Shown: positions 24,205 to 34,930, counted from the first letter of the stretch. The stretch is 64,000 bases of DNA from Persicaria tinctoria (GCA_037127255.1 JBANSL010000002.1:5748001-5812000); one strand, 5' to 3'. Notes: generated by a model not told the origin, from the letters alone. A program made the numbers and translations.

Positions 24205-25268
24205 CATTTAAGCTTTAAATGTTGACATTTAGCTTAAATGTTGACATTTAGCTTAAATGTTGACATTCTAGCTTAAATGTTGACATATAACCGTTGATGT
24301 GCAAAAGTTTTATCTTTTACCATTTCTTTTATTAGATGATTATAGAAGTTTGATATTCTCATCTCATTTAATATGATATCAATTTTGAGAATTATCTTAT
24401 TTGTAAACATTATCTTTTATTATATGTTGACATTTAGCTTAAATGTTGACATTTAGCCGTTGATGTGCAAAAGCTTTATCTTTTGCCATTTCTTTTATTA
24501 GATAATTATAGAAGTTTGATATATTCATCTCATATTATATGATATCAATTTTGGGAATGGCCTTATTTGCAAACTTTATCTTTTATTATATGTTGACATT
24601 TAGCTTAAATGTTGGCATTTAGTCATTGATGTGCAAAAGCTTTATCTTTTACCATTTCTTTTATTAGAGGATTGTAGAAGCTTGAGCTTATCATCTCATG
24701 TAATATGATATCAATTTTGAGAATGATCTTATTTGTAAACTTTATCTTTTATTATATGTTGACATTTAGCTTAAATGTTGACATTTGGATTAAATGTTGA
24801 CATTTGGCTTAAATGTGCAAAAGTTTTATCCTTTACCATTTCTTTTATTAGAGGATTGTAGAAGTTTGATATTCTCATATCATGTAACATGATATCAATA
24901 TTAAGAATGATCTTATTTGTAAACTTTAACTTTTATTAAATGTTGACATTTACCCGTTGATATGGAAAAACTTTATCTTTTACCATTTCTTTTGCTAGAT
25001 GATTATAGATGTTTGATATTCTCATCTCATGTAATATGATATCAATGTTGGGAATAATCTTATTTGTAAACTTTATCTTATATTTTATGTTGACATTTAG
25101 CTTAAATGTTGACATTTAGCCGTTGATGTGCAAAAGTTTTATCTTTTATCATTTCCTTTCTTAGATGATTATATAAGTTTGATATTCTCATCTCATGTAA
25201 TATGATATCAATTTTGGGAATGATCTTATTTGTAAACATTATCTTTTATTATATGTTGACATTTAGCT
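24205..25268. repeat. Tandem array, about 166-bp unit
   Basis: About six units, each with TTGACATTTAGCTTAAATG, CCGTTGATGTGCAAAAG, ATCTTTTACCATTTCTTTTA, TTGATATTCTCATCTCATG and TTTGTAAAC. Starts of the CCGTTGATG box at 24,291, 24,457, 24,622, 24,953 and 25,120 give a period near 166. Units differ by several percent. The size is nucleosome-like, as for many plant satellites, but the array is short. Confidence 0.85.
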
Positions 25269-25269
25269 T

Positions 25270-27140
25270 AAGTACTACATAATAATAGCACAACTGTTCT
25301 TTCTTTTATACTGGTCACTATCAATTTATTTTTAGTTTCAATACAAAGAGTAGTAACGCCATAAATTTCAATCTAAATTTGTGCCTTCGGCACAAATTTT
25401 ACTTCATTACATCAAATGTCATCACTATAACAGATTTTTACATTAATTCAATTCATTCTAAAATCAAAAATCAGATTTTGGTTGTGCATAATCATTACAA
25501 GCTACTAACACAACATCTCACTGCATTTTACATTAGAATCCATTCAACCAACACCTTATATTGAGCTCAACTAATACTTGTCAACAACATCCGAGGTTTG
25601 CATAACTACTACATAATAGTAGCACAACTGATATTTCTTTGATACTGATCACTAATAATTTTTTTTCAGTTTCAATACAAAGTGTAGTAACTTCATAAAT
25701 TTCAATCTAAATTTGTGCCGAAGGCACAAATTTTACTTCATTATATCAAACGTCAGCAGTGTAACAAATTTTTACAGTAATTCAATTCATTCTGAAATCA
25801 AAATCAGATTTTGGTTGTGCATAATCATTACAAGCTACTAACACAACATCTCACTGCATTTTACATTAGAAGCCATTCAACCAACACCTTATATTGAGCT
25901 CAACTAATACTTGTCAACAGCATCCGAGGTTTGCATAACTACTACATAATAGTAGCACAACTGATATTTCTTTGATACTGATCACTACTAATTTCTTTTC
26001 AGTTTCAATACAAAGTGTAGTAACTTCATAAATTTCAATCTAAATTTGTGCCGAAGACACAAATTTTACTTCATTATATCAAACGTCAGCAGTGTAACAG
26101 ATTTTTACAGCAATTCAATTCATTCTGAAATCAAAATCAGATTTTGGTTGTGCATAATCATTAAAAGCTACTAACACAAAAGCTCACTGCATATTACATT
26201 AGAAGCCATTCAACCAACACCTTATATTGAGTTCAACTAATACTTGTCAACAACATTCGAGGTTTGCATAAGTACTACATAATAGTAGCACAACTGGTAT
26301 TTCTTTGATACTGATCACTATTAATTTTACTTTATTACATCAAATGTCAGCACTATAACAGATTTTTACATTAATTCAATTCATTCTAAAATCAAAAATC
26401 AGATTTTGTTTGTGCATAATCATTACAAACTAGTAACACAATATCTCACTGCATTTTAGCATTAGAAGCGATTCAACCAACACATTAGACTGGGCTCAAC
26501 TATCACTTGTCAACAACACCAGATTTTTGCATAAGTATTAACTAGTAGTAGCACAACTATTCTTTCTTTCAGACTTATCACTTCTAATTTATTTTTAGTT
26601 TCAATACAAAGAGTAGTAACTTCATAAATTTCAATCTAAATTTGTGCCGAAGGCACAAATTTTACTAACACAGCATCTCACAGCATTTTACATTAGAAGT
26701 CATTCAACCAACACCTTATATTGAGCTCAACTAATACTTGTCAGCAGCATCCGAGGTTTGCATATGTACTACAAAATAATAGCACAACTGGTATTTCTTT
26801 TATACTGATCACTATTAATTTCTTTTTAGTTTCAATACAAAGAGTAGTAACTTCATAAATTTCAATCTAAATTTGTGCCGAAGGCACAAATTTTACTTCA
26901 TTATATCAAACGTCAGCAATGTAATAGATTTTTTCTGTAATTCAATTCATTCTGACATCAAAATCAGATTTTGGTTGTGTTTAATCATTACAAGCTATTA
27001 ACACAACATCTCACTGCATTTTACATTAGAAGCCATTCAACCAACACCTTAGATTGACCTTAACTAATACTTGTCAGCAGAATCCGAGGTTTGCATAGGT
27101 ACTGCATAATAGTAGCACAACTGTTCTTTCTTTTATGCTG
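25270..27140. repeat. Tandem array, about 335-bp unit, with GTGCC/GGCAC palindrome
   Basis: Units contain ACTACATAATAGTAGCACAA, TTTCAATACAAAG(T/A)GTAGTAA, the palindrome AAATTTGTGCC..GGCACAAATTT, GTCAGCA, and TCAACCAACACCTTA. The palindrome starts near 25,376, 25,711, 26,044, 26,639 and 26,871, giving a period of 333-335 for intact units. The unit at 26,270-26,330 and the one at 26,640-26,700 carry deletions. Confidence 0.87.
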
Positions 27141-27149
27141 ATCAGTATT

Positions 27150-27570
27150 AATGTCAGCAGCGTCAGCATCTCCGATGTCGGCGTTAGCCGACATCAGCGT
27201 CCGCGCTGACACGGAAAATATTAGTGGTGTTCACAATGTTAATGGTGACAGTGTCAGCAGTGTCAACAATATTATTGCTTACACGAAAAAAAGAAGCGTT
27301 GGAACAAAAAAAAAAGCATATTCGACGTCGGCGTCAATAGTGTTCACAACATCGATGTCGGCGTCAGCCGACATCTTCGATGTCAGCGTCAACATCTCCG
27401 ATGTCAGCGTCAGCCGACAGTAACGTCAACGCTAATACGGAAAATGTTGGTGGTGTTCGCAATGTTAGTGGTGACAGTGTCAGAAGTGCCAGCAATGTCA
27501 ACAATGTCAGTGTCAACGGTGTCAGGAATGTTGGTGTCAGCAATATCGGATTTGACATTAATGCAATTTT
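27150..27570. repeat. GTCAGCG/GATGTCGGC minisatellite
   Basis: Short units of AATGTCAGCAGC, TCCGATGTCGGCGT, AGCCGACATC and GGTGACAGTGTCAGCAGTG repeat with little spacing. The open frames here (90, 85 and 83 codons) translate the repeat and are not called as genes. Confidence 0.75.
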
Positions 27571-28493
27571 AAAGCCTCTTATGTCAATAAATGATAGAGC
27601 GATGTGCTTATGTGCAAACAAGATATATTAATGCAAATTTTTAAAATACATATGGATTTGCATATTCTTCTCATAAGGTTTTTTAAGCTTGCATAACATA
27701 ATATTATATTTGCATATCATAATATTCTATTTGCATAACATCGGGTTATAGTTGCATATCTGGAAGTGCTGACATGTTAAAAAAAAAAATCTGAAGGAGT
27801 TGGTCAACGTTGACCAGTGTCAACGGTGTCAGGAATGTTGGTGTCAGCAACATCGGGTTTGACATTAATGCAATTTTAAAGCCTCTTATGTTAATAAATG
27901 GTAGAGCGATGTGCTTATGTGCAAATAAAATATATTAATGCAATTTTAAAATACATATGGATTTGCATATTCTTCTCATAAGGTTTTTTAAGCTTGCATA
28001 ACATAATATTATATTTGCATATCATAGTATTTTATTTGCATAACATCTGGTTATAGTTGCATATCTGAAAGTGCTGACATGTATTTTTTTATTTTAAAAA
28101 AAATAAATAAATAAATAAATAAATAAAAATAAAAATAAAAATCTGAAGGAGTTGGTCAACGTTGACCGGTCAACGGTCAACGTTGACCAGTGTCAACGGT
28201 GTCAGGAATGTTGGTGTCAGCAACATCGGGTTTGACATTAATGCAATTTTAAAGTCTCTTATGTCAATAAATGGTAGAACGATGTGCTTATGTGAAAATA
28301 AGATATATTAATGTAATTTTAAAATACATATGGATTTGCATATTTTTCTCATAAGGTTTTTTAAGCTTGCATAACATAGTATTATATTTGCATATCATAA
28401 TATTCTATTTGCATAACATCGGGTTACAGTTGCATATCTGAAAGTGCTTACATGAAATTTTTTTTTTTAAAAAAAAAAACAGAAAAAAACAGG
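27530..28493. repeat. Three long tandem units with tRNA-like remnant
   Basis: Units start near 27,530, 27,837 and 28,210 with TTGGTGTCAGCAACATCGGG. Each continues with a tRNA-like relic (GATGTGCTTATGTGCAAA), AAATACATATGGATTTGCAT and TTGCATATCTGAAAGTGCT. Unit ends carry A-rich tracts of varying length and GGTCAACGTTGACC boxes, which explain the unequal spacing (307 and 373). Confidence 0.82.

Positions 28494-28532
<39 letters not shown>
28494..28532. repeat. Poly(A) run
   Basis: An almost pure A tract of about 39 bases, preceded by another A-rich stretch. It separates the tandem units from the GTTGACC array, and assembly length here may be inaccurate. Confidence 0.8.
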
Positions 28533-28535
<3 letters not shown>

Positions 28536-28544
28536 GAAAGACTT

Positions 28545-28655
28545 GGTCAACGTTGACCGGTCAACGGTCAACGTTGACCGGTCAAACGTCAGCAGTCAAC
28601 GGTCAAACGTCAGCAGTCAACGGTCAACGCTGACCGTTGACCGGTCAATGGTCCA
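28545..28655. repeat. Dense GGTCAACGTTGACC (W-box-like) array
   Basis: The 14-bp palindrome GGTCAACGTTGACC occurs at 28,545-28,558 and 28,566-28,579, and also at 27,802, 28,154 and 28,175. More TTGACC, GGTCAA and GTCAGCAGTCAACGG words fill the space to 28,655. TTGACC contains the W-box core bound by plant WRKY factors. Whether this has regulatory meaning is unknown. Confidence 0.75.
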
Positions 28656-28796
28656 GCGAGGGGGGGCAGAGGGGGGCAAGGGGGATGGACACTTTTGTAA
28701 TATATTCAAACATGTGGATACTCCTTTAATTTAGGTAATTTTTTTGGATATTTTTGTAAACGTCCCTTTTATATATAGAGAGAGGATAGATCATAT

Positions 28797-29300
28797 GTAC
28801 TCAGCTCTTAACGTGTATCATGTACACAAATCTGGGTCGTTGATTAGTTGCGATAGAGGGTGGAGATTAATTAGCCCATTTGTGGTATTGTCTGCATAGA
28901 TGATTATTTGGTCGAGTATTAATGATTATGCACTAGTATATGAAGTATTATTCAGTCGTATGAGTCTGTTTAGCAGATTAGTCATTATTCGATCGTATTG
29001 ACAGATTAAGCGATGGTAATTTTTAGGTAAAAGTTAGGGGTTAGTTCTGGTGTACTCAACCCTTAACGTGTATCATGAACACAAATCTGGACCGTTGATT
29101 AGTTGAGATGGAGGGTGGAGATTAATTGGCCCATTTGTTTGATTGTCTGCATAGACGATTATTCGGTCGAGTATAAATGATTATGCACTAGTATATGAAA
29201 GATTATTTAATCGTATGAGTCTGTTTAGTACGTAGGTTAGTCGTTTTGATTATTCAATTGTTTCACTATATTATTCGATCGTATTGACGGATTATGTGAT
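28797..29300. repeat. Tandem duplication, about 254-bp unit
   Basis: TGTACTCAGCTCTTAACGTG at 28,797 and TGTACTCAACCCTTAACGTG at 29,051 begin two long similar units that share GGAGATTAATT.GCCCATTTG and ATGATTATGCACTAGTATAT. TTATTCGATCGTATTGACGG also repeats at 29,271 and 29,355. No coding frame. Confidence 0.75.
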
Positions 29301-29544
29301 GGTATTGCTTTATTATTCAATGATATAATTTAATTATTCGATAGCGTTACAATATTATTCGATCGTATTGACGGATTATGCGATGATATTGCTTTATTAT
29401 TCAAAATTACATATTCAACTATTCAACTGAGTCAAAATCATTTAATTTAAGTAAATTACATTTTTAAGTATTCAACCGAGTCAAAATCAACTTAATTATC
29501 CAAACGGATCGAATATGATTCGACCGAAAACTCAAACAAACTAT

Positions 29545-29800
29545 ACCCACTTTGCTTCGAAATTCAAGTGAGACCGACCCGCCTCTTGACCTGAAACCCG
29601 AACGAGCCCGACCCGCTCTAACCCGAACTCAAATGGGCATGACCCGATTTAACCCGAAACCCGACAAATCTAAAATTCATTATGACCGAACCCGACCTGA
29701 CCAGTACCCGACCATAAATTTTACCCGAACTGACCCAACCCGTAAGTGATCCGACCCGAACAAGCTTGACCTAAACCCGACCCGAACTACCGACTTGCCA
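29545..29800. repeat. ACCCGAC-type low-complexity repeat
   Basis: Dense repetition of GACCCGA, AACCCGA and CCCGACC words, a common plant intergenic repeat type. Similar words occur at 34,565-34,700 and 36,750-36,880. A 65-codon frame over it is repeat-encoded. Confidence 0.6.
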
Positions 29801-29807
29801 ACTCTAT

Positions 29808-30083
29808 CAAGGATACTTTGCTCAGGTACACGATATATCGTCTTGGATAGCATCTACATGTTTGGCTTTCGGCTTCTTCGGTTTCTGATTTTCAGACCCT
29901 CTTTTTTCCAGGGCGAACGTATGCAAACTATTGGCGTTGTTGATGCCGAGTACATCGTTAACCATGGCCTGCCTACACTCGGGGAACCCAAGGAAATCAA
30001 GGTACTTGTTACTTATTAGGCTTAAATGTTCATAGTCTTTTTCATTTTTCGTCGCCTATGTTTTTATAGTTACATTGCTTGTG
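29808..30083 (+). pseudogene. DUF707 gene fragment (exons 11-12 region)
   Basis: This matches 40,325-40,598 of the intact DUF707 gene closely: the end of exon 11, the intron, all of exon 12 (copy at 29,912-30,001, GERMQTIGVVDAEYIV) and the next intron's start. His is replaced by Asn after YIV. It stops in mid-intron and is joined to a piece of PIN promoter. It cannot make a protein. Confidence 0.93.
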
Positions 30084-30432
30084 CATATAAATAGCTTCCC
30101 CATGAAATCCACTTTGGGAATCAGGTGCTGGAACTTCCCAGTCGCCTCCGCCTCAGCCAAGTCCCCAAACTCGGCTACCTCCATGGCTGTCTCAGCCTCC
30201 ACAAGCAGCACCCCCCACGTGTCTGCCGTGTCAACGCCTTCCCCAGAGACTCCTTCATGGTCCGGGATATCGAGACGGAGTCGAAGTCTTTGTTGGGCCT
30301 GTACACGCACACGGAAGGCACGAACACCCTCCCGAAAGTCATGTCCAGCTCAGTCAGCTTCATCGTCCCTGTACTCCATGTCTTCTCTGCTGGTTTTATC
30401 GTGTGGCTCGCCTTGATCTTCACTTCCGCCAT
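30084..30432 (-). pseudogene. BAHD acyltransferase N-terminal fragment
   Basis: The minus-strand frame from 30,432 begins MAEVKIKASHTIKPAEKTW and continues with FVPSVCVYRPNKDF. It resembles BAHD hydroxycinnamoyl transferases, most like the spermidine-conjugating clade. After ESLGKAL the frame shifts, and VLLVEAETAMEVAEFGDLAE then HLIPKVDF follow. About 40-50 residues that normally lie between (the FYPLAGRL region) are missing. The catalytic HxxxD region is absent. The 3' side runs into TGCATATAAATAGCTTCC, a PIN promoter piece. It is a truncated, frameshifted pseudogene. Confidence 0.82.
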
Positions 30433-30864
30433 TGATGTGATCTTCCTTCAATTCGATCTGTTCAAATTAATGTTATAAATTTACAATGTGATATATATTG
30501 ATCGACCACAATGAATGCATGCATAGATATAGATATATAATGTTTGAGATCGATCGATTGATCAACGTATAAAAGATTACCAAATCGACTGTAATCTCAA
30601 CTCTCAATCATATACTCAAGATTGTACATCGAGGATCTTTACAAAATAATATATTTCCAATATAAATACAACTAGAAAATCATAACTGAATATCCTATCT
30701 AATAGCGTATATTATTCAATCTAATTATCTTGTGTGTATTTAATCAGCTAGGTAAGTCGTGCAAGCTACATACATTCAGACTCAATTTGTAGTTTTACAT
30801 TTTATTTTAAACAGGCAGGCTGGTATATGTATATATATGGGGGATTACATCCCGCCAACTACCA
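30433..30864. other. Intergenic DNA before duplication copy B
   Basis: AT-rich, with a GATCGATCGAT-like patch at 30,545-30,565. On the minus strand this would have been the BAHD promoter. No gene is supported. Confidence 0.5.
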
Positions 30865-30879
30865 GTAACATTAATATTG

Positions 30880-30990
30880 GAGATATATTCTCTCTTACTT
30901 TGTGAATATATAAATAGCTTCCTCTACTACAGGCATATATATATTCTCTCTTGTTTTGTGAATATATAAATAGCTTCCTCTACTACAGGC
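30880..30990 (+). promoter_or_regulatory. Duplicated core promoter of PIN copy B, two TATA boxes
   Basis: A 56-bp unit covering ATATTCTCTCTT through TATAAATAGCTTCCTCTACT occurs twice in tandem, with TATAAATA at 30,909-30,916 and 30,965-30,972. Copy A has it once. The downstream TATA keeps the spacing to the start codon (127 bp). Confidence 0.85.
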
Positions 30991-31091
30991 ATATATGTCA
31001 TCCCATTCCAGCTTCAAGCTTCTACATATCAAAGAGTTTAGAGCAAAACACAACACAAATAATACCGAAAAAAACACAGTAAAATACAAAT

Positions 31092-32831
31092 ATGATAGGG
31101 TGGGAAGATATATCCAAGGTCATTGTGGCCATGGTGCCACTCTATGTTGCCCTTATCCTTGGGTATGGCGCGATCAAGTGGTGGAAGCTATTCAAATCGG
31201 ATCATTGTGATGTAGTAAACCGCCTATTTTGCTACTTCATTAACCCGTTCTTCACCTTTGAGTTCACCACCCACTCGGATCCATTTGCGTGGAACTTTAG
31301 GTTCATAGGCGCGGATGTTATATCTAAGGTCCTCATAGCTGTAGTGATTACCCTTTGGGCTGTATTCAGTAGCAAGGGGAACTATAGATGGTCTATAACG
31401 AGCTATTCCTTGACGTTGTCTAATACTCTATTTATAGGAGTTCCATTGCTAAGGGCCATGTATGGGACGCAGGCGGTGGATCTAGTTGTCCTATCGTTTA
31501 TACTTCAGTCTCTTCTTTGGTTCATCATCTTGTTGTTTGTCCTCGAGATTCATCGATCAAAAGTGGAGGGTGAAGAAGCCAAGGATTTGGAAGGAAACAA
31601 GGAAGCCGGACAGGCAACAAGGCCCTCCTTTTGGTCCTTGATGAAGACAGTGTGGCTAAAACTCGCTGTGAACCCCAATTCTTACGCTTGCATTCTAGGA
31701 ATTGTTTGGGCACTCATAGCCAACAGGTATATACATAAAGAGCGTTCTAGGAATTCTTACGCGTGTTTCTAGCAGTGTATATCCTATATATAGCACTAAT
31801 TCTTGTTATGGAACTATGTGCAGGTGGGACAAGCAAATGCCAAGCGTCGTTGAAAAATCTGTGTTAATCATGTCAAACGCGGGGTCTGGAATCGCTATGT
31901 TCAGTATGGGTAAGGCCATAATATATTACCGTAATCTGCTGCTGTAACGAGCTTCCTACTCTAACATGATATATACCTCTAAAAGGACATACAACATGCA
32001 CCTTAGATGCCTCAAATACAATTAGGAAACAAGAAGGTAACATTAAGGCAGTGAGTACGACAAGAATCAAAACTATAGCATGATTTCGCAATTGATAGAT
32101 GCATGAATATATATACTCTTAAGAAATACATAGTCATCTGTAATATTCTGCATTTTTTTAGGCCATCCCTTTTTAAGTTTATTTGCCTTTCCACACTTTG
32201 TATATGTCTATATGATGTAAGATGTATCCATGCAGGTATGTTCATGGCAGTACAACAAAAAGTAATTGCATGTGGACCTAAACTGACCATTCTTGGGATG
32301 CTGTTGAAGTTTATTGCTGTTCCATTAGCAATGGCGATTGGTGCTTTAATGATGGGGCTGCGTGGAGATGTCCTACGTATCGTCATCATACAGGTGAGCA
32401 TTATTAGACATATTCAATATCATCAAGATTAAAATAACACTCAACATCAGAATATTGATAATACAGTGATTCTAGCTACCACATAAAAAGCAACAAGTTA
32501 TAAGGATATTATAGCTGCAATGGAGATCAATATATATCTCAATGACAATTTCTTTTGACGTTGCAGGCAACGTTACCACAATCTATCACATCCTTCGTTT
32601 ATGCCAAAGAATGTGATCTACATGCTGATGTGATCAGTACTGCGTAAGTTCAATAAATTACATAATTTCAGTCCAAATTTTGTGTTGCATTTGCATTCAC
32701 TTCATTTGTATATTCAGCATGTACAAGTAAAACTTATATTATCTTCTCTTATTTTCAGGGTAATCTTCGGTACGGTGGTTTCACTTCCAATCATGATTGG
32801 TTACTTTGCTGCATTAGGGGCAGTGCATTAG
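31092..32831 (+). CDS. PIN5-like short auxin efflux carrier, copy B
   Basis: Exons 31092-31726, 31824-31909, 32236-32393, 32567-32643 and 32759-32831 give 342 aa with the same intron phases as copy A. Differences from copy A are few: FTTHSDP for FTAHSDP, LILGYG for LVLGYG, TLFIGV for TLVIGV, a three-residue longer loop (KEAGQATRPSF), MMGLRG for MVGLRG, and ATLPQSITSF for AALPQSITCF. No stop or frameshift is present, so both copies look functional. The role, as inferred for copy A, is auxin transport at the ER membrane. The doubled core promoter may alter expression relative to copy A. Confidence 0.93.
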
Positions 32832-33034
32832 TAATAGTATGGATTCGAGTTCCTGCCACTTCACAAGGCAGCAACTCGTCCGGCGTACCCAAAGCTCCAA
32901 TTGAGCACAAAGAATTTGAGCACCCGGACCAGACCAATTGATCAACATATTGTCTTTATTATTTTGCTGTTGTTCATAGCTTTACAATTTTGCTTACCAA
33001 AACGACACTACTTTTATAAATAAAGCGCAATCGT

Positions 33035-33520
33035 GAGCGAGACAGAGCAAATTGAACTTACCGATTGAACAAGACAGCACGGAATTAAGCCTCCATGATA
33101 AACGGTATACAAATCGCGAAGGAAATCATCGCTCAGAAAAATGAAATCGCTACTGAAACTATGAACTTTTAGGGATTATGCGAGTAATGAGTTGCAATTA
33201 GGGTTTCAGAACCGAAATTACCTGACTGCGGGCTTGTTTTAGGCGATTCAAATCAATCCTTACATCATCACATGGAAAGGTTACAGGATCGACGGTTGAT
33301 GCACAGTGCCGATTGTGGACTGCTGAGAATGAGAAGTTGCGAAAACGTGGGAAAGGGGAGGAGATAGAGAGAATAATCGGCGGGAAATCCTAAGGGTATT
33401 GTCGGTGTCGGTGAAGGTGAAAGAGATAAAAAGAGGCCCACCAAAGCCCATCTTAAAAAGGCCTGGCCCATCTAGCTAGACCCAGTTTGGGCCCAACTCC
33501 TTAGTGACAACCAAAGTAAC
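33035..33520 (-). pseudogene. Copy B of the 5' gene relic
   Basis: Same leader-like sequence as 8,500-8,960, with both donor sites (CAG|GTAATT and AATCG|GTAAGTT) preserved. Small differences include an added GTCGGTGAAGGT stretch near 33,410. No body follows. Confidence 0.4.
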
Positions 33521-33564
33521 GGCGAATTTCAATTGCACCCCGTACTCTCTAGCCTTTACTCTTG

Positions 33565-34343
<779 letters not shown>

Positions 34344-34559
34344 CAGTGTAGGTGCACCATTTAAGTTGCAAAATCTCAAGGAGAGATGGGTTGTTAATCG
34401 TCATAATAAGAGTTCAATTATATTAATCATATTATTTGTTGAAAGTTTATTTAGATATAAATCAGGGTGAGTTTATGTAGGGTGAATCAAACCATTTTCA
34501 AGTATGAACTTGAAATCAAAATCATAGTATAATACAATAGATAATCAAGAAAGGGAAAA

Positions 34560-34830
34560 GTGTGGAATTACGGGTCAACACCCGAAAATTTTGATCCGAA
34601 ATTTTTTTCTGACCCGAACCCGAAATCTCGATAATTTTGACCTGATTGACCCGGTGACCCAATTAATCCGATAATTTTGATCTGATTGACCCGGTTAACC
34701 CAATTGATTTATAATTATATATGATTAAATTTTTGTATGAAAATTCCAATTCATTACATTTTATAATTACAATCACTTGATCTTTCATTTTCAAATCACC
34801 TTCTATATTTATTTGTATTGTGTATATAAT
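34560..34830. repeat. Left part of a CCCGA/GACCCG-rich repeat
   Basis: CGGGTCAACACCCG and repeated GATTGACCCGGT and GATAATTTTGA words begin here. Matching GACCCGAA and TTGACGGGTCA words appear at 36,750-36,880, so this may be one older element split by the insertions at 34,831-36,523. Confidence 0.4.
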
Positions 34831-34930
34831 ACTCCCTCCGAACGATAGTATTTGATTTTTTATTTTTCTTCACATTTTTAAAAAGATAAAAACTCTAAAA
34901 TAATATTAAAAACAATTATATGCTTATTAC
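34831..34930. mobile_element. Stowaway left end, truncated
   Basis: A CTCCCTCCG end preceded by TA opens a Stowaway-like arm, but no matching right end follows the TRIM. It was probably broken by, or before, the TRIM insertion. Confidence 0.45.

Larger units (their letters stand above)
17223..28786 (-). mobile_element. Probable 11.6-kb Helitron with captured gene fragments
   Basis: Read on the minus strand, the right boundary starts TCCTCTCTCTATATATAAAA after an A, a common plant Helitron 5' end. The left boundary has a hairpin CCGC..GCGG, then about ten bases, CTAG and T, as at a Helitron 3' end. Helitrons leave no target duplication, so this rests on end motifs only; the 5' end could also be at 28,790. 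No Rep/helicase gene is visible. Contents are broken MPP-alpha and sugar-transporter fragments on the plus strand, a tRNA-like module and tandem arrays. Alternatively, it is a composite of several elements. Confidence 0.42.
30865..33564 (+). repeat. Segmental duplication, copy B
   Basis: Direct copy of 6,044-9,021, with the gap of about 390 bp near 33,027 described for copy A. Beyond CTCTAGCCTTTACTCTTG the sequence continues as unrelated DNA (TAGTTGTAGTACTACC). Confidence 0.93.

Noticed and set aside
24205..27140. A CRISPR-like array
   Set aside because: Units are long, abut without unique spacers and lie in a plant nuclear context. They are ordinary tandem repeats.
27151..27631. Three overlapping 83-90-codon frames
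   Set aside because: They encode Ser/Val/Asn repeats dictated by the GTCAGC minisatellite.
29545..29800. Telomere-like repeat
   Set aside because: Words are ACCCGAAC/ACCCGACC, not TTTAGGG or its complement.
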